Source: Bacteroidales bacterium (GTDB lineage Bacteria; Bacteroidota; Bacteroidia; Bacteroidales; UBA12077). From it: a stretch of 17,339 bases of DNA. Below are positions 1 to 6,907 of the stretch, in pieces. A program made the translations under genes and the position numbers. How positions within the stretch are numbered: the first letter of the stretch is position 1; each line of letters starts with the position of its first letter. The notes beneath the pieces were generated by a model, which did no database searches, was not told the origin of the DNA, and worked only from the letters and a program-made list of their open reading frames with translations. Location of the stretch: assembly GCA_030156305.1 (NCBI GenBank), contig JASGMZ010000033.1, positions 1 through 17,339 on the forward strand, written 5' to 3'.

Positions 1-48
1 ATGATGTCTTTTTCTTAATTTTATTATCTTGTAGTCTGTTTTGAAGGG

Positions 49-103
49 GTGGTATCATTTTAAACCGATAAGTGGTACCATTTTAGGCCGGAACTGAAAA
101 TCA
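49..103. mobile_element. IS21-type terminal tandem repeats (end of a truncated IS)
   Basis: Two 22-base units sit in tandem with a 23-base period at 49-70 and 72-93. Both begin GTGGTA(T/C)CATTTTA and 17 of 22 positions match. Repeats of this kind (GTGGT.CCA.TTT..CCGG) are typical of the ends of IS21-family elements in Bacteroidota. The nonamer TGAAAATCA occurs at 95-103 and again at 110-118; the inner copy, read as TGATTTTCA on the minus strand, could be the element's 5'-TG terminus, which would put the boundary near 103. It lies just past the point where the neighbouring transposase reading frame breaks off, so I infer that the IS21-like element inserted into that gene. No istA or istB coding sequence is visible in the 48 bases to the left, so the body lies outside the window or is lost. 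Confidence 0.55.
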
Positions 104-155
104 ATTGTTTGAAAATCAGCTGACCGACTAAATTTTTTGTTGTATCTTTACTCAT
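102..155 (-). pseudogene. N-terminal fragment of a transposase resembling the IS4/DUF4372 type
   Basis: Reading the minus strand from an ATG at 155 gives MSKDTTKNLVGQLIFKQL. This resembles the start of a Bacteroidota transposase group (IS4-like, with an N-terminal DUF4372 region) whose members begin with a short polar stretch and then a GQPxFxQL-type motif. The similarity stops at about 102, where IS21-type terminal repeats begin, and the frame then reaches a stop within the repeats. Only about 18 codons remain, so this is a dead remnant. The assignment rests on a short motif recalled from the family and is therefore moderate; the truncation is clear from the sequence. Confidence 0.5.
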
Positions 156-194
156 GTTGTAGTTTTTGTATTTAGTAAAACAAACTTACAACAT

Positions 195-230
195 TGGGGC
201 GAAACCTTGTGGTGGTAGCCCCACTTTTTT
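195..230 (+). terminator. Hairpin with T-tract, rho-independent-like on + strand
   Basis: TGGGGC (195-200) pairs with GCCCCA (218-223), with an inner ACC/GGT pairing around a TTGT loop, and is followed by C and six T (225-230). On the plus strand it has the form of an intrinsic terminator. On the minus strand no T-tract follows, so it would not stop the operon to the right. It sits between two IS remnants, just upstream of the DUF4372-like start codon. It is therefore probably a structure belonging to that element, for example one that shields the transposase from outside transcription. Confidence 0.5.
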
Positions 231-254
231 CTGAAATTTTTACCCGGTCAGTAG

Positions 255-370
255 TGATTCTTTACAATTACAGTAACGACGGGTTACACCCATTTGGTCT
301 CTTTGTTGTTTGAATTTTTTCCGACAGGTTTCTCATCGGGGTAATTTATAGCAAAATCCAGGATATTCAT
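255..370 (-). pseudogene. IS1595-family transposase, N-terminal fragment with frameshift
   Basis: From an ATG at 370 the minus strand reads MNILDFAINYPDE. After a single frame change near 330 it continues TCRKKFKQQRDQMGV followed by TRRYCNCKES, ending at about 255. MNI(L/I)(E/D)FA...(Y/F)P(D/N)E..CR.K(F/W)K..RD..GV.C..C.C is the classic start of Bacteroidota IS1595-family transposases, where the later Cys pairs form a zinc ribbon. Here the first zinc Cys is replaced by Arg, the frame is broken, and the homology ends abruptly, so the gene is decayed. The loss of similarity at 254, shortly before the palindrome and start of the next transposase, suggests it was interrupted by that element. Confidence 0.65.
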
Positions 371-506
371 AGTGTCTTTTGTTTTATCGTTATAGAGACA
401 AATATAATGAATATCAGTGAATTGAGCAAACATTTTTGAAGTTAATTTATAACTTTTTCTCGCTAATTCTTAGGAAGGACTGCGGATAAGCATTTTATTT
501 ATCTTT
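371..506. other. Spacer between operon end and IS remnants; no gene seen
   Basis: This 136-base A/T-rich stretch lies downstream of the last operon gene. I see no open frame of note in it. I looked for an intrinsic terminator for the minus-strand operon and found only a very short palindrome (CTAA/TTAG near 463-473) with no T-tract. Part of it is probably the untranslated end of the IS1595-type element. Confidence 0.4.
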
Positions 507-1277
507 TTATACTGAGTTTGGATTAAGCAATATGGTTAAATCGCTGATATTAATTTTATGAGTATCTTTCATATTAAAATTGCCTGCTAAAATCTGTGCC
601 TTTTCCTGATTGTCTCCCAAGCTTGTTACAACAGCATCTGCCAAGCTTAAATTTTCATTTCTAGTATATTCATTCACTGTGACCAAAACTCGAAGACCCG
701 CATTTTTAGCAGCAATAACTCCATTTTCAGAATCTTCAATAACGATTACTCCATTCCGTGGCATGTTGGTTTTTTGTAAGGCAAGCTGGTATATCTCCGG
801 ATCCGGCTTTTTACGGCTGACGACATCCCCGGCCAGAAGTAGGTCAATTTTTATGCCGGACAGCAACGAATCGATGGCTGCTTTGGCAGCTTTTTCGTTT
901 GATGTTGTGCAAATACCGACGAATATGTTCTTTTCATTTGCTTCTTTCATCAGACGTTGGATACCGGGTCTTAGCGGCAATTTGCCATTTTCAATGAGTG
1001 AAATATACCGTTGGGTTTTCAGCTGATGCAATTTTGGAATCAGATCGGTCAGTGAAGTTCCTTCGGGAAGGTATTTTTTCCCTTCTCCCTGAAAATAATG
1101 TTTCATACGTTCTTTACCACCGGCTATCTGCAGCAACTCATGGTATTTGGAGACCGTCCATTCCACAGGGATACCATATTCGGCAAAAGCCTGGTTAAAC
1201 GCTACCCGGTGACCATCTTTCTCGGTATCCATGATGGTCCCGTCCATATCAAAAAATATTGCTTTTAACTGATTCAT
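507..1277 (-). CDS. HAD-superfamily phosphatase, CbbY-like
   Basis: A cytoplasmic 256-residue HAD hydrolase with a beta-phosphoglucomutase-type cap. The four HAD motifs are visible: DMDGT with nucleophile D10 and acid/base D12; the TTS motif at 124-126; K156/K157 in SRKKPDPEIY; and acidic E181-D182 in VIEDSENG. The cap contains DTEKDGHRVAFN and GGKERM, which are hallmarks of CbbY proteins. CbbY dephosphorylates xylulose-1,5-bisphosphate to xylulose-5-phosphate in autotrophs, and plants have a homologue. The organism shows no sign of RuBisCO here, so the substrate is more likely a ketose or pentose phosphate from the pathway encoded just upstream. It is the last gene of the run, 11 bases after the class II aldolase. 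Family placement is strong. The precise substrate is inference, and phosphoglucomutase activity cannot be excluded. Confidence 0.85.
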   Translation of the reverse strand: MNQLKAIFFDMDGTIMDTEKDGHRVAFNQAFAEYGIPVEWTVSKYHELLQIAGGKERMKHYFQGEGKKYLPEGTSLTDLIPKLHQLKTQRYISLIENGKLPLRPGIQRLMKEANEKNIFVGICTTSNEKAAKAAIDSLLSGIKIDLLLAGDVVSRKKPDPEIYQLALQKTNMPRNGVIVIEDSENGVIAAKNAGLRVLVTVNEYTRNENLSLADAVVTSLGDNQEKAQILAGNFNMKDTHKINISDLTILLNPNSV

Positions 1278-1288
1278 AGGATGAGAGA

Positions 1289-2167
1289 TTATTTCGCCAT
1301 TCCGTTGCTTCCGAGTAAATCGATCCAGTATTTTATTCTTTCTTTCGTAGCTTTTTTCATATGGCTGTCGATCCGTACCGGATCATATTCATCGGGATGG
1401 GTTGAAATGTATTCATAGATGCTGTCAATCAAGATGTGTTTCAGGTTGGTTGAAACATTGTATTTGGCACCTCCGTTTTTTACCAGTTCTCGGACCACCT
1501 CTTCCTTCAATCCTGTACCTCCATGAATTACCAGTGGGGTTTGTATTTCCGGATAATTAAGCTTTTTATGGATTTTGAATAACCGCTCCGTATCGATCAC
1601 CGGATTCTCTGTTTTATACACTCCGTGGGCTGTTCCGATGGCCGGGCCAAACAGGTCGATGCCTGAACGTTTAACAAAATCTACGGCTATATCCGGGTTA
1701 CAAAGCTGAGCTTCATCTTCAGTTACCTTAATCTGATCCTCCACTCCGGCCACCGTTCCCAATTCGCCTTCAACAGTGATATCTCCCTTTTGATGGCAGT
1801 AATCGCTAACCTCTCTGGTCAGTTTAATATTCTCTTCATAATTCAGGCGTGATCCGTCAAACATGATGTTGGTAAATCCCAGATCTGCACATTTTTTACA
1901 GAACGACACTTCCGTACAATGATCGAGATGCAGACAAACAGGTATATCGGCTGATTGGGCCAATACGCTGCATACTGCCACGATTACCTCCGGTTGAAGA
2001 AATTTTGCCGGTGTGACCGATGTCTGAATAATAACCGGGGCCTTCATTTCCGTTGCTGCTTCCAGGATGGCCTCCAATTGAACGATACTGGTAATATTGA
2101 AAGCTCCAACTGCATATTTTTCTTTGCTTGCTTTGATAAGCATTTCTTTAGCTGATACAAATGGCAT
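1289..2167 (-). CDS. Class II (zinc) ketose-phosphate aldolase, FBA/GatY/AgaY family
   Basis: At 292 residues it has the usual length of short class II fructose- or tagatose-bisphosphate aldolases, with a TIM-barrel fold. The catalytic acid is D82 in HLDHC. The zinc ligands are H83, H181 (GTAHG) and H215 (IHGGTG). The E133/E135 pair lies in VEGELG, and the phosphate-binding YNVSTN motif is near 236-241. The family cleaves ketose-1-phosphates or 1,6-bisphosphates reversibly to dihydroxyacetone phosphate and an aldehyde. GatY- and AgaY-type members are catabolic, and this protein resembles them more than glycolytic FBA. Its start codon lies four bases after the kinase stop with an AGAAG ribosome site between, so the two are translationally linked. 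The likely substrate is the phosphorylated ketose made by that kinase; its stereochemistry is not decidable from sequence. Confidence 0.88.
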   Translation of the reverse strand: MPFVSAKEMLIKASKEKYAVGAFNITSIVQLEAILEAATEMKAPVIIQTSVTPAKFLQPEVIVAVCSVLAQSADIPVCLHLDHCTEVSFCKKCADLGFTNIMFDGSRLNYEENIKLTREVSDYCHQKGDITVEGELGTVAGVEDQIKVTEDEAQLCNPDIAVDFVKRSGIDLFGPAIGTAHGVYKTENPVIDTERLFKIHKKLNYPEIQTPLVIHGGTGLKEEVVRELVKNGGAKYNVSTNLKHILIDSIYEYISTHPDEYDPVRIDSHMKKATKERIKYWIDLLGSNGMAK

Positions 2168-2171
2168 CTTC

Positions 2172-3518
2172 TTATGTTTTTAATTGTTTGTAGTATATTT
2201 CCCCTAATTTCGCTGCACCGTGCAATGAACTTTGTTCTATGTACGTATAATGGTACTCTCCGATCCATTTTCGCATTGCTTTTTCCATATTTGGAATTTT
2301 AGCCGCTCTCCCGGTAATTTTTATTCTGTCCGTACATTGAACGACCTTTGTAATTTCAGCCAGATGTGATGCAAGGTACAAATTATTTCCTTTCAGGATA
2401 GCGATCAGAAAATCATCCCGGGTTGTAGTAACACCAATCCCGGAGAAACCAGCCTTCAGCAATTGTCTGCTGTATCGAGATCCCTGCAGGAATGGTTTAT
2501 ACAAGGGGCATCTTCCGTTTATCTTCTTTTCTATTACTTCAGGTATATATTCCAGATAAAATGTATCGGCTGACATTTCACTGCAGAAAACCGAATGAAA
2601 CCATTCGAGTGATTTCCCGCCTGTATTGAGTACGAACAAGGTTAGCCAACGATCAGGTAAAATGTGCGACCGTATATTATAGGTCGATGAGCCTACTGGT
2701 TTATCGAGGCAAACCATCATAATATCACAGGTTCCGGAAATGTGCAAAATATCACCGGGAGTATTCACTCCGGCTGAAAATGCTGAAAGCACGGCATCAT
2801 TGCCTCCACATAACACTTTGCATGAGGGGGGTAATCCCAACAGCCTGGCAACATCATCAGTGATCTCCCCTACTTCCTGAAACGACTGGTATAAATCTGG
2901 CAGTTTTTCTTCAGGCAGAGAAAGTTTTTCCAAAAATTCGGTGTTCCATGTAAGGTCATTCTTCTTTGTGTTGTATAAGCCGGTTATGGAAGTGGTAGAA
3001 GGATCGATGGCCCATTGTTTTGTAAGCTTATAGATGAGATACGTGTTGGTATGTCCGAATTTATATGTCTGTGTATACACTTCAGGGAGGTTGTCTCTGA
3101 TCCAGAGCATTGAACTTAGTGAAGAACCTCCGGATACGGGCAAGTTGCCGCCTTTTTCAAGCAGGGCATCTCTTCCGAGGGTTTTTATAATATAGGCAGC
3201 CTGCTTGTGTGAACGCTGGTCCAGGAAAAGAATCGCTTTGGTCAGCGCCCTGCCCTGGCGGTCCATTGCCACAAGGCCAGGACTTGTCACTGAAAAGGAA
3301 ACAAGCCTCACCTCCTTTAGTTTTTCGCCAAATAATCTGCAGCCTTTGACAATGCTTGTCCACCAGACCTCTGGATCTATTTCTGCCTTTTCATCTTCAA
3401 AGATATTTACAGGATAGGTATGTTCATAAAAGCCATCCCTGTGGAGAGATTCGCTGAAAATTCCCATCTTTAAGGAAGTGGTCCCTACATCAATTGCTAA
3501 AATCTTATTGTTATTCAT
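2172..3518 (-). CDS. FGGY-family carbohydrate kinase
   Basis: A 448-residue two-domain ASKHA-fold sugar kinase. The N-terminal phosphate loop is LAIDVGTTSLKMGIF (D10, G12, T13, T14), followed by an EIDPEVWW segment and, near residue 252, the GGNDA motif that carries the catalytic base Asp. The C-terminal half has SGTCDIM and GRAAKIPNMEK. It resembles xylulokinase and related ketose kinases in length. An upstream in-frame ATG at 3554 exists, but the start at 3518 is preferred. It brings the P-loop to the usual distance from the N-terminus and overlaps the preceding aldolase stop by eight bases (ATGAATAA), a sign of translational coupling. The product would feed the class II aldolase directly downstream. 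Substrate specificity is not readable here. Confidence 0.88.
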   Translation of the reverse strand: MNNNKILAIDVGTTSLKMGIFSESLHRDGFYEHTYPVNIFEDEKAEIDPEVWWTSIVKGCRLFGEKLKEVRLVSFSVTSPGLVAMDRQGRALTKAILFLDQRSHKQAAYIIKTLGRDALLEKGGNLPVSGGSSLSSMLWIRDNLPEVYTQTYKFGHTNTYLIYKLTKQWAIDPSTTSITGLYNTKKNDLTWNTEFLEKLSLPEEKLPDLYQSFQEVGEITDDVARLLGLPPSCKVLCGGNDAVLSAFSAGVNTPGDILHISGTCDIMMVCLDKPVGSSTYNIRSHILPDRWLTLFVLNTGGKSLEWFHSVFCSEMSADTFYLEYIPEVIEKKINGRCPLYKPFLQGSRYSRQLLKAGFSGIGVTTTRDDFLIAILKGNNLYLASHLAEITKVVQCTDRIKITGRAAKIPNMEKAMRKWIGEYHYTYIEQSSLHGAAKLGEIYYKQLKT

Positions 3519-4377
3519 GCAGGTACTCTTTAACCAAACGGCTGATTTTTTCACGTTCCCTCAGAGGCAGCTTCCGTAGAGGTCTTCTTAATTCACCTCC
3601 GGTCAGCCCTGCTGCATCCATCGCAGCTTTTACGCCTGCAACCCCATATTTTCCAGATACTTGGCTGTTTAGTTTCAACGCAACTTCCTGAAGGAATTTT
3701 GCCTGCTCTTTATTTCCATTCCTGTATTCGCTGAAAATTTTAACAGGCAGCCAAGGGATATAATTGGCAAGAGATACCACCCCTCCTGATGCATCTTTTT
3801 CAAGCATGTCGTAAAGGGTGGTCACGGTTCCGGTTAATACAGCCAGCTCGGTGCTTAGTTTTTTGTCCGTTTTACTGCTGTCTTTTATGCCGTGAATTTG
3901 TTTTAGTCCGGCGATACGATTTATAAGCTGCTCTGAAAAGTCAATCCCCGTAAACCCGGGAGCATTGTAAATAAGAATGGGAAAGGGTGAAATTTCATTC
4001 AGGTCAGCATAAAACCGGAAATAATCGTCCTCAGTTAATTTATTCCGGAAATAAAAAGGAGGCTGAACCATCAGGTAGTCGATCGGGAACCGACTGGATT
4101 TTTCAATAAATGTTCTGGTATGATACAAACTGTCGTACATCACACCAACCATCAGTGTTTTGTTTCCAGAAACAATTTTTGTGGCTGTTTCCAGAATTTT
4201 TAATTTTTCCTCTTCATTCAGGCTTTTGTATTCACTGTTTGATCCCAAAAGGAGTATTCCGCTCAAGTTGGTGCTCATGTAATACTTCAGATTACGTGTT
4301 AATCCCTCATAGTCCACTTCTTCATGTGAAGTGAAGGGAGTATTGACCGGGGCAAATATTCCGTAGAGTTTATTCAT
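3511..4377 (-). CDS. DHDPS/NAL-family aldolase, 4-hydroxy-2-oxoglutarate aldolase-like
   Basis: A 288-residue class I (Schiff-base) pyruvate aldolase of the dihydrodipicolinate synthase/N-acetylneuraminate lyase family. The catalytic Lys is K165 in GIKDSS and the helper Tyr is Y137 in IYNAPG. The substrate loop reads GSNSE at 45-49 instead of the GTTGE of DapA, and the tail has KYGVAGVKAAMD..G..GG..R.PL. Both features resemble 4-hydroxy-2-oxoglutarate aldolase (HOGA), which cleaves its substrate to pyruvate and glyoxylate. A lysine-biosynthesis role is unlikely given the catabolic setting. It lies 22 bases after the symporter gene and overlaps the kinase start by eight bases. Expected products are pyruvate plus an aldehyde or glyoxylate; a 2-keto-3-deoxy sugar acid is an equally possible substrate. 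Confidence 0.82.
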   Translation of the reverse strand: MNKLYGIFAPVNTPFTSHEEVDYEGLTRNLKYYMSTNLSGILLLGSNSEYKSLNEEEKLKILETATKIVSGNKTLMVGVMYDSLYHTRTFIEKSSRFPIDYLMVQPPFYFRNKLTEDDYFRFYADLNEISPFPILIYNAPGFTGIDFSEQLINRIAGLKQIHGIKDSSKTDKKLSTELAVLTGTVTTLYDMLEKDASGGVVSLANYIPWLPVKIFSEYRNGNKEQAKFLQEVALKLNSQVSGKYGVAGVKAAMDAAGLTGGELRRPLRKLPLREREKISRLVKEYLHE

Positions 4378-4399
4378 TAAAATTGGTATTATATTATAC

Positions 4400-5698
4400 T
4401 TATTTAAACAATAATGAAATAGGGCGTTTAAGCTTCCTTGTTTCTGTATTTTTTTTAGATGGGATTCCTATTATAGTCAACATTGCTGCAAGAAAAAGAC
4501 AAGTTGACATTAGCATGTAGGATGCATCAAATCCTTGTGTAATACCGTTCAGATATCCTACAAGGTAAGCTCCTCCAAATGATCCCAATGCTCCAAAACT
4601 ATTAATTAGTGCAATTGCTCCAGCAGATACATTACTTGGAAAAATTTCAGTTAAAGCCGTAAAGAAATTTGGATAGGGTGTATAAATTTCAGCACCGGCA
4701 ATAACAAGAAATATGAATGATAAATAAAAATTACTTGTTCCTGTCAGATATGAGGCATATAAAGCTAATGATGCAATTAACAGAGATGGCCAGATAAATA
4801 TTTTTCTGTTTAGTATTTTGTCAGAAAAATAAGATGTTAAAAACATACATATGACTGCAAAGAGATAAGGAATGGCGGTTAGCCAACCGGTTTTTACCAT
4901 GCTTGCGTCAGGAGTTGAATTGATTATAGTAGGTAACCACATAATAAATCCATAAGCTCCAACACTCCAAAATCCATATTGAAGACAAAGTAATATAACA
5001 GTCCTTGATTTAAAAGCTTCTGCATAATTTTTTACAGGTTTTATATACTTTTGTTCCTGCTTAAGTTTATCTTCAATAATGTTCTTTTCCGTTGTTGTTA
5101 ACCATTTGGCATCTTTGGGCCTATCCTGGACAAGAAACCACCAGATAAAAGCCCAAAGTATTGCAGGTACTCCTTCAATGATGAACACTAGCCGCCACCC
5201 TAAAGATTCCATTATATAACCAGACACAATAGACATCCAAATCACAGTAATTGGATTGCCAAGTGTTAAGAAAAAATTTGCTTTTGAACGTTCCGAACTT
5301 ATAAACCATCTGCTTAGTAGCACTACTAAAGAAGGCCATACAGCAGCTTCTACCACTCCGAGTATGAATCGTATACCATATAAGATCGAAACATTATGTA
5401 CCAAACCTGTAGCTGTTGCCATTGCGCCCCATCCAATACATGACCAAAAAATTAATTTTTTGGCGCTTTTATTAGCAGCATAAAGAGTGCCGGGAATTTG
5501 AAAGATAAAATATCCAAGAAAAAAGATGGCTCCCAATAGGGATAATGTGGTAGAGGTAATATTAAGATCGTTCCCCATTTCTCCTGCTGCCGCAAATCCA
5601 AAATTAACTCGGTCCGCATAAGCAAAACTATAGGTTATAAAAACTAACGGAGCTAAACGATGCCAACGTTTTTTGGGAAGGGTATTATTTATTTTCAT
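4400..5698 (-). CDS. MFS transporter, anion:cation symporter (ACS) type
   Basis: A 432-residue inner-membrane protein with about twelve hydrophobic segments in two halves, separated by a charged cytoplasmic loop (around 195-230). The first helix carries AYADRVNFGFAA, which matches the DRxNxxxA signature of the ACS group (ExuT, GudP and phthalate-type permeases). These are proton-coupled importers of organic acids such as hexuronates, glucarate and galactonate. The segment RFILGVVEAAVWPS between helices 4 and 5 also fits the group. The gene starts two bases after the amidohydrolase stop. An acid importer inside a SusCD locus suggests that a sugar acid or other carboxylate crosses the inner membrane. 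This stretch is markedly A/T-rich compared with the aldolase/kinase genes beyond it. Confidence 0.87.
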   Translation of the reverse strand: MKINNTLPKKRWHRLAPLVFITYSFAYADRVNFGFAAAGEMGNDLNITSTTLSLLGAIFFLGYFIFQIPGTLYAANKSAKKLIFWSCIGWGAMATATGLVHNVSILYGIRFILGVVEAAVWPSLVVLLSRWFISSERSKANFFLTLGNPITVIWMSIVSGYIMESLGWRLVFIIEGVPAILWAFIWWFLVQDRPKDAKWLTTTEKNIIEDKLKQEQKYIKPVKNYAEAFKSRTVILLCLQYGFWSVGAYGFIMWLPTIINSTPDASMVKTGWLTAIPYLFAVICMFLTSYFSDKILNRKIFIWPSLLIASLALYASYLTGTSNFYLSFIFLVIAGAEIYTPYPNFFTALTEIFPSNVSAGAIALINSFGALGSFGGAYLVGYLNGITQGFDASYMLMSTCLFLAAMLTIIGIPSKKNTETRKLKRPISLLFK

Positions 5699-5700
5699 AA

Positions 5701-6870
5701 TTACAAATCATTTATGTTAATCAATTTGCCTTGTTTGATAACGACCTTCACTTTTTTTAAACAAGTTATATCTTCAAGGGGATTCCCTTCAACAATAATT
5801 ATATCAGCATATTTTCCAGATGATAATGTTCCGGTTTCATTTTCAATTCCGCATACTTTTGCTCCATTTGAAGTTACAGCCTTCAATGCTTTATAATTGG
5901 ATGCACCAAGATTGACTGCATATTCTGCTTCACCAGCTAATCCGCCGTGCAATCCATCTGTTCCAAGGCCAAAAGGAATATCAGCATTTATAAAAGCAGT
6001 AATCCTTTCCGCAATTTCCTTTCTTTCATTAAAGTATTTCATTACTAGATGTTTTGGATAATGATTAACGACGTTATCATTTAAAATTGGACTAAGCGTT
6101 AAAACAGTAAGGGTATTTGATTTTGCCAGTTTTTCAATTTGAGAATCACTTATGTGATAAGCATGTTCCAGTGTGTCTACTCCAAATTCCAAAGCCCAAT
6201 CTAAACCAATACCTCCAACGCAATGTGAAGCAATTCGTAAATTTGTCATATGAGCAGTATCAATTGCTGCCTTTATTTCTTCTTTTTTTAAGTAACTAGG
6301 TAAATCACTTTCGTTTCTTAATGTGCCGGTAATATATATTTTAATCAAATCTGCCCCTTCAGCCAGATTTGTTTTTATAGCATTTATTATTTCCTGAACT
6401 CCATCATATGGGTATCCAACAAAACCATGTCCTTTTACAGCTCTAATTCCTTTACCAGCTACTATTGAACGAGGACCTTCTATAATTCCATCTTTTACAG
6501 CGTCCCGTAAAGAAACGTCCAAAAAATCTTTATCACCGAGAGTTCGGCATGATGTTACACCTGATTTTATATCCTTTTTCATCAACCCTATAGCACGAAT
6601 TGCCAATTCAGAAATACTATCCTTCATCCTGTCAATGTAGTTTTCTAGAGTCGCATCCATTGAATGATGGGTATGGCAATCAATCATACCAGGTAATAAG
6701 GTCAAATTGGAATAATCGTGTATTTCATCAAATGAAGATGACTTGATTTCCTCAGTCGGAATTATAGATTTGATTTTTTTATTTTCGACAACAACACTCA
6801 TCTTGGGTAATAGTTGTTCACTAACTCCATCCCATAAAGACGCACCTTTTATTAAAATTCGTTTTGTCAT
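5701..6870 (-). CDS. Metal-dependent amidohydrolase (imidazolonepropionase/prolidase-like)
   Basis: A 389-residue amidohydrolase-superfamily protein. A small beta-sandwich formed by the two termini brackets a TIM barrel. The metal ligands are visible: H66 and H68 in DCHTHH, the probable carboxylated lysine K177 in DLIKIY, H216 in ASHCVG, H236 in LEHAY, and D305 in GLGTDG. This pattern matches the binuclear subgroup that includes Xaa-Pro/Xaa-Arg dipeptidases and imidazolonepropionase-like enzymes. No signal peptide is seen, so it should act in the cytoplasm. It sits between the glycosidase (37 bases upstream) and the acid symporter (2 bases downstream). Members of this group hydrolyse amides, lactams and sometimes lactones, so a lactonase or amidase step on an imported product is possible. 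The substrate is unknown. Confidence 0.85.
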   Translation of the reverse strand: MTKRILIKGASLWDGVSEQLLPKMSVVVENKKIKSIIPTEEIKSSSFDEIHDYSNLTLLPGMIDCHTHHSMDATLENYIDRMKDSISELAIRAIGLMKKDIKSGVTSCRTLGDKDFLDVSLRDAVKDGIIEGPRSIVAGKGIRAVKGHGFVGYPYDGVQEIINAIKTNLAEGADLIKIYITGTLRNESDLPSYLKKEEIKAAIDTAHMTNLRIASHCVGGIGLDWALEFGVDTLEHAYHISDSQIEKLAKSNTLTVLTLSPILNDNVVNHYPKHLVMKYFNERKEIAERITAFINADIPFGLGTDGLHGGLAGEAEYAVNLGASNYKALKAVTSNGAKVCGIENETGTLSSGKYADIIIVEGNPLEDITCLKKVKVVIKQGKLININDL

Positions 6871-6907
6871 AAATCATCTATGTTGTTTGAAGTCAGTGAT
6901 TTCTCCT

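Noticed and set aside
136..230. Possible small RNA on the plus strand: TTTG at 136-139, a TAGTTTTT box at 160-167 and the hairpin terminator at 195-230 would give an RNA of roughly 55 bases.
   Set aside because: The -7 box deviates from TAnnTTTG, and the same bases are better explained as the leader and start of a broken minus-strand transposase.
610..1026. A 138-codon plus-strand open frame antisense to the HAD phosphatase.
   Set aside because: The opposite strand encodes all HAD motifs; this frame has no domain or supporting context.
3519..3554. Upstream ATG at 3554 for the FGGY kinase, adding 12 residues.
   Set aside because: The start at 3518 gives the normal distance to the DVGTT loop and an 8-base coupled overlap with the previous gene; the longer form would add residues with no family match.
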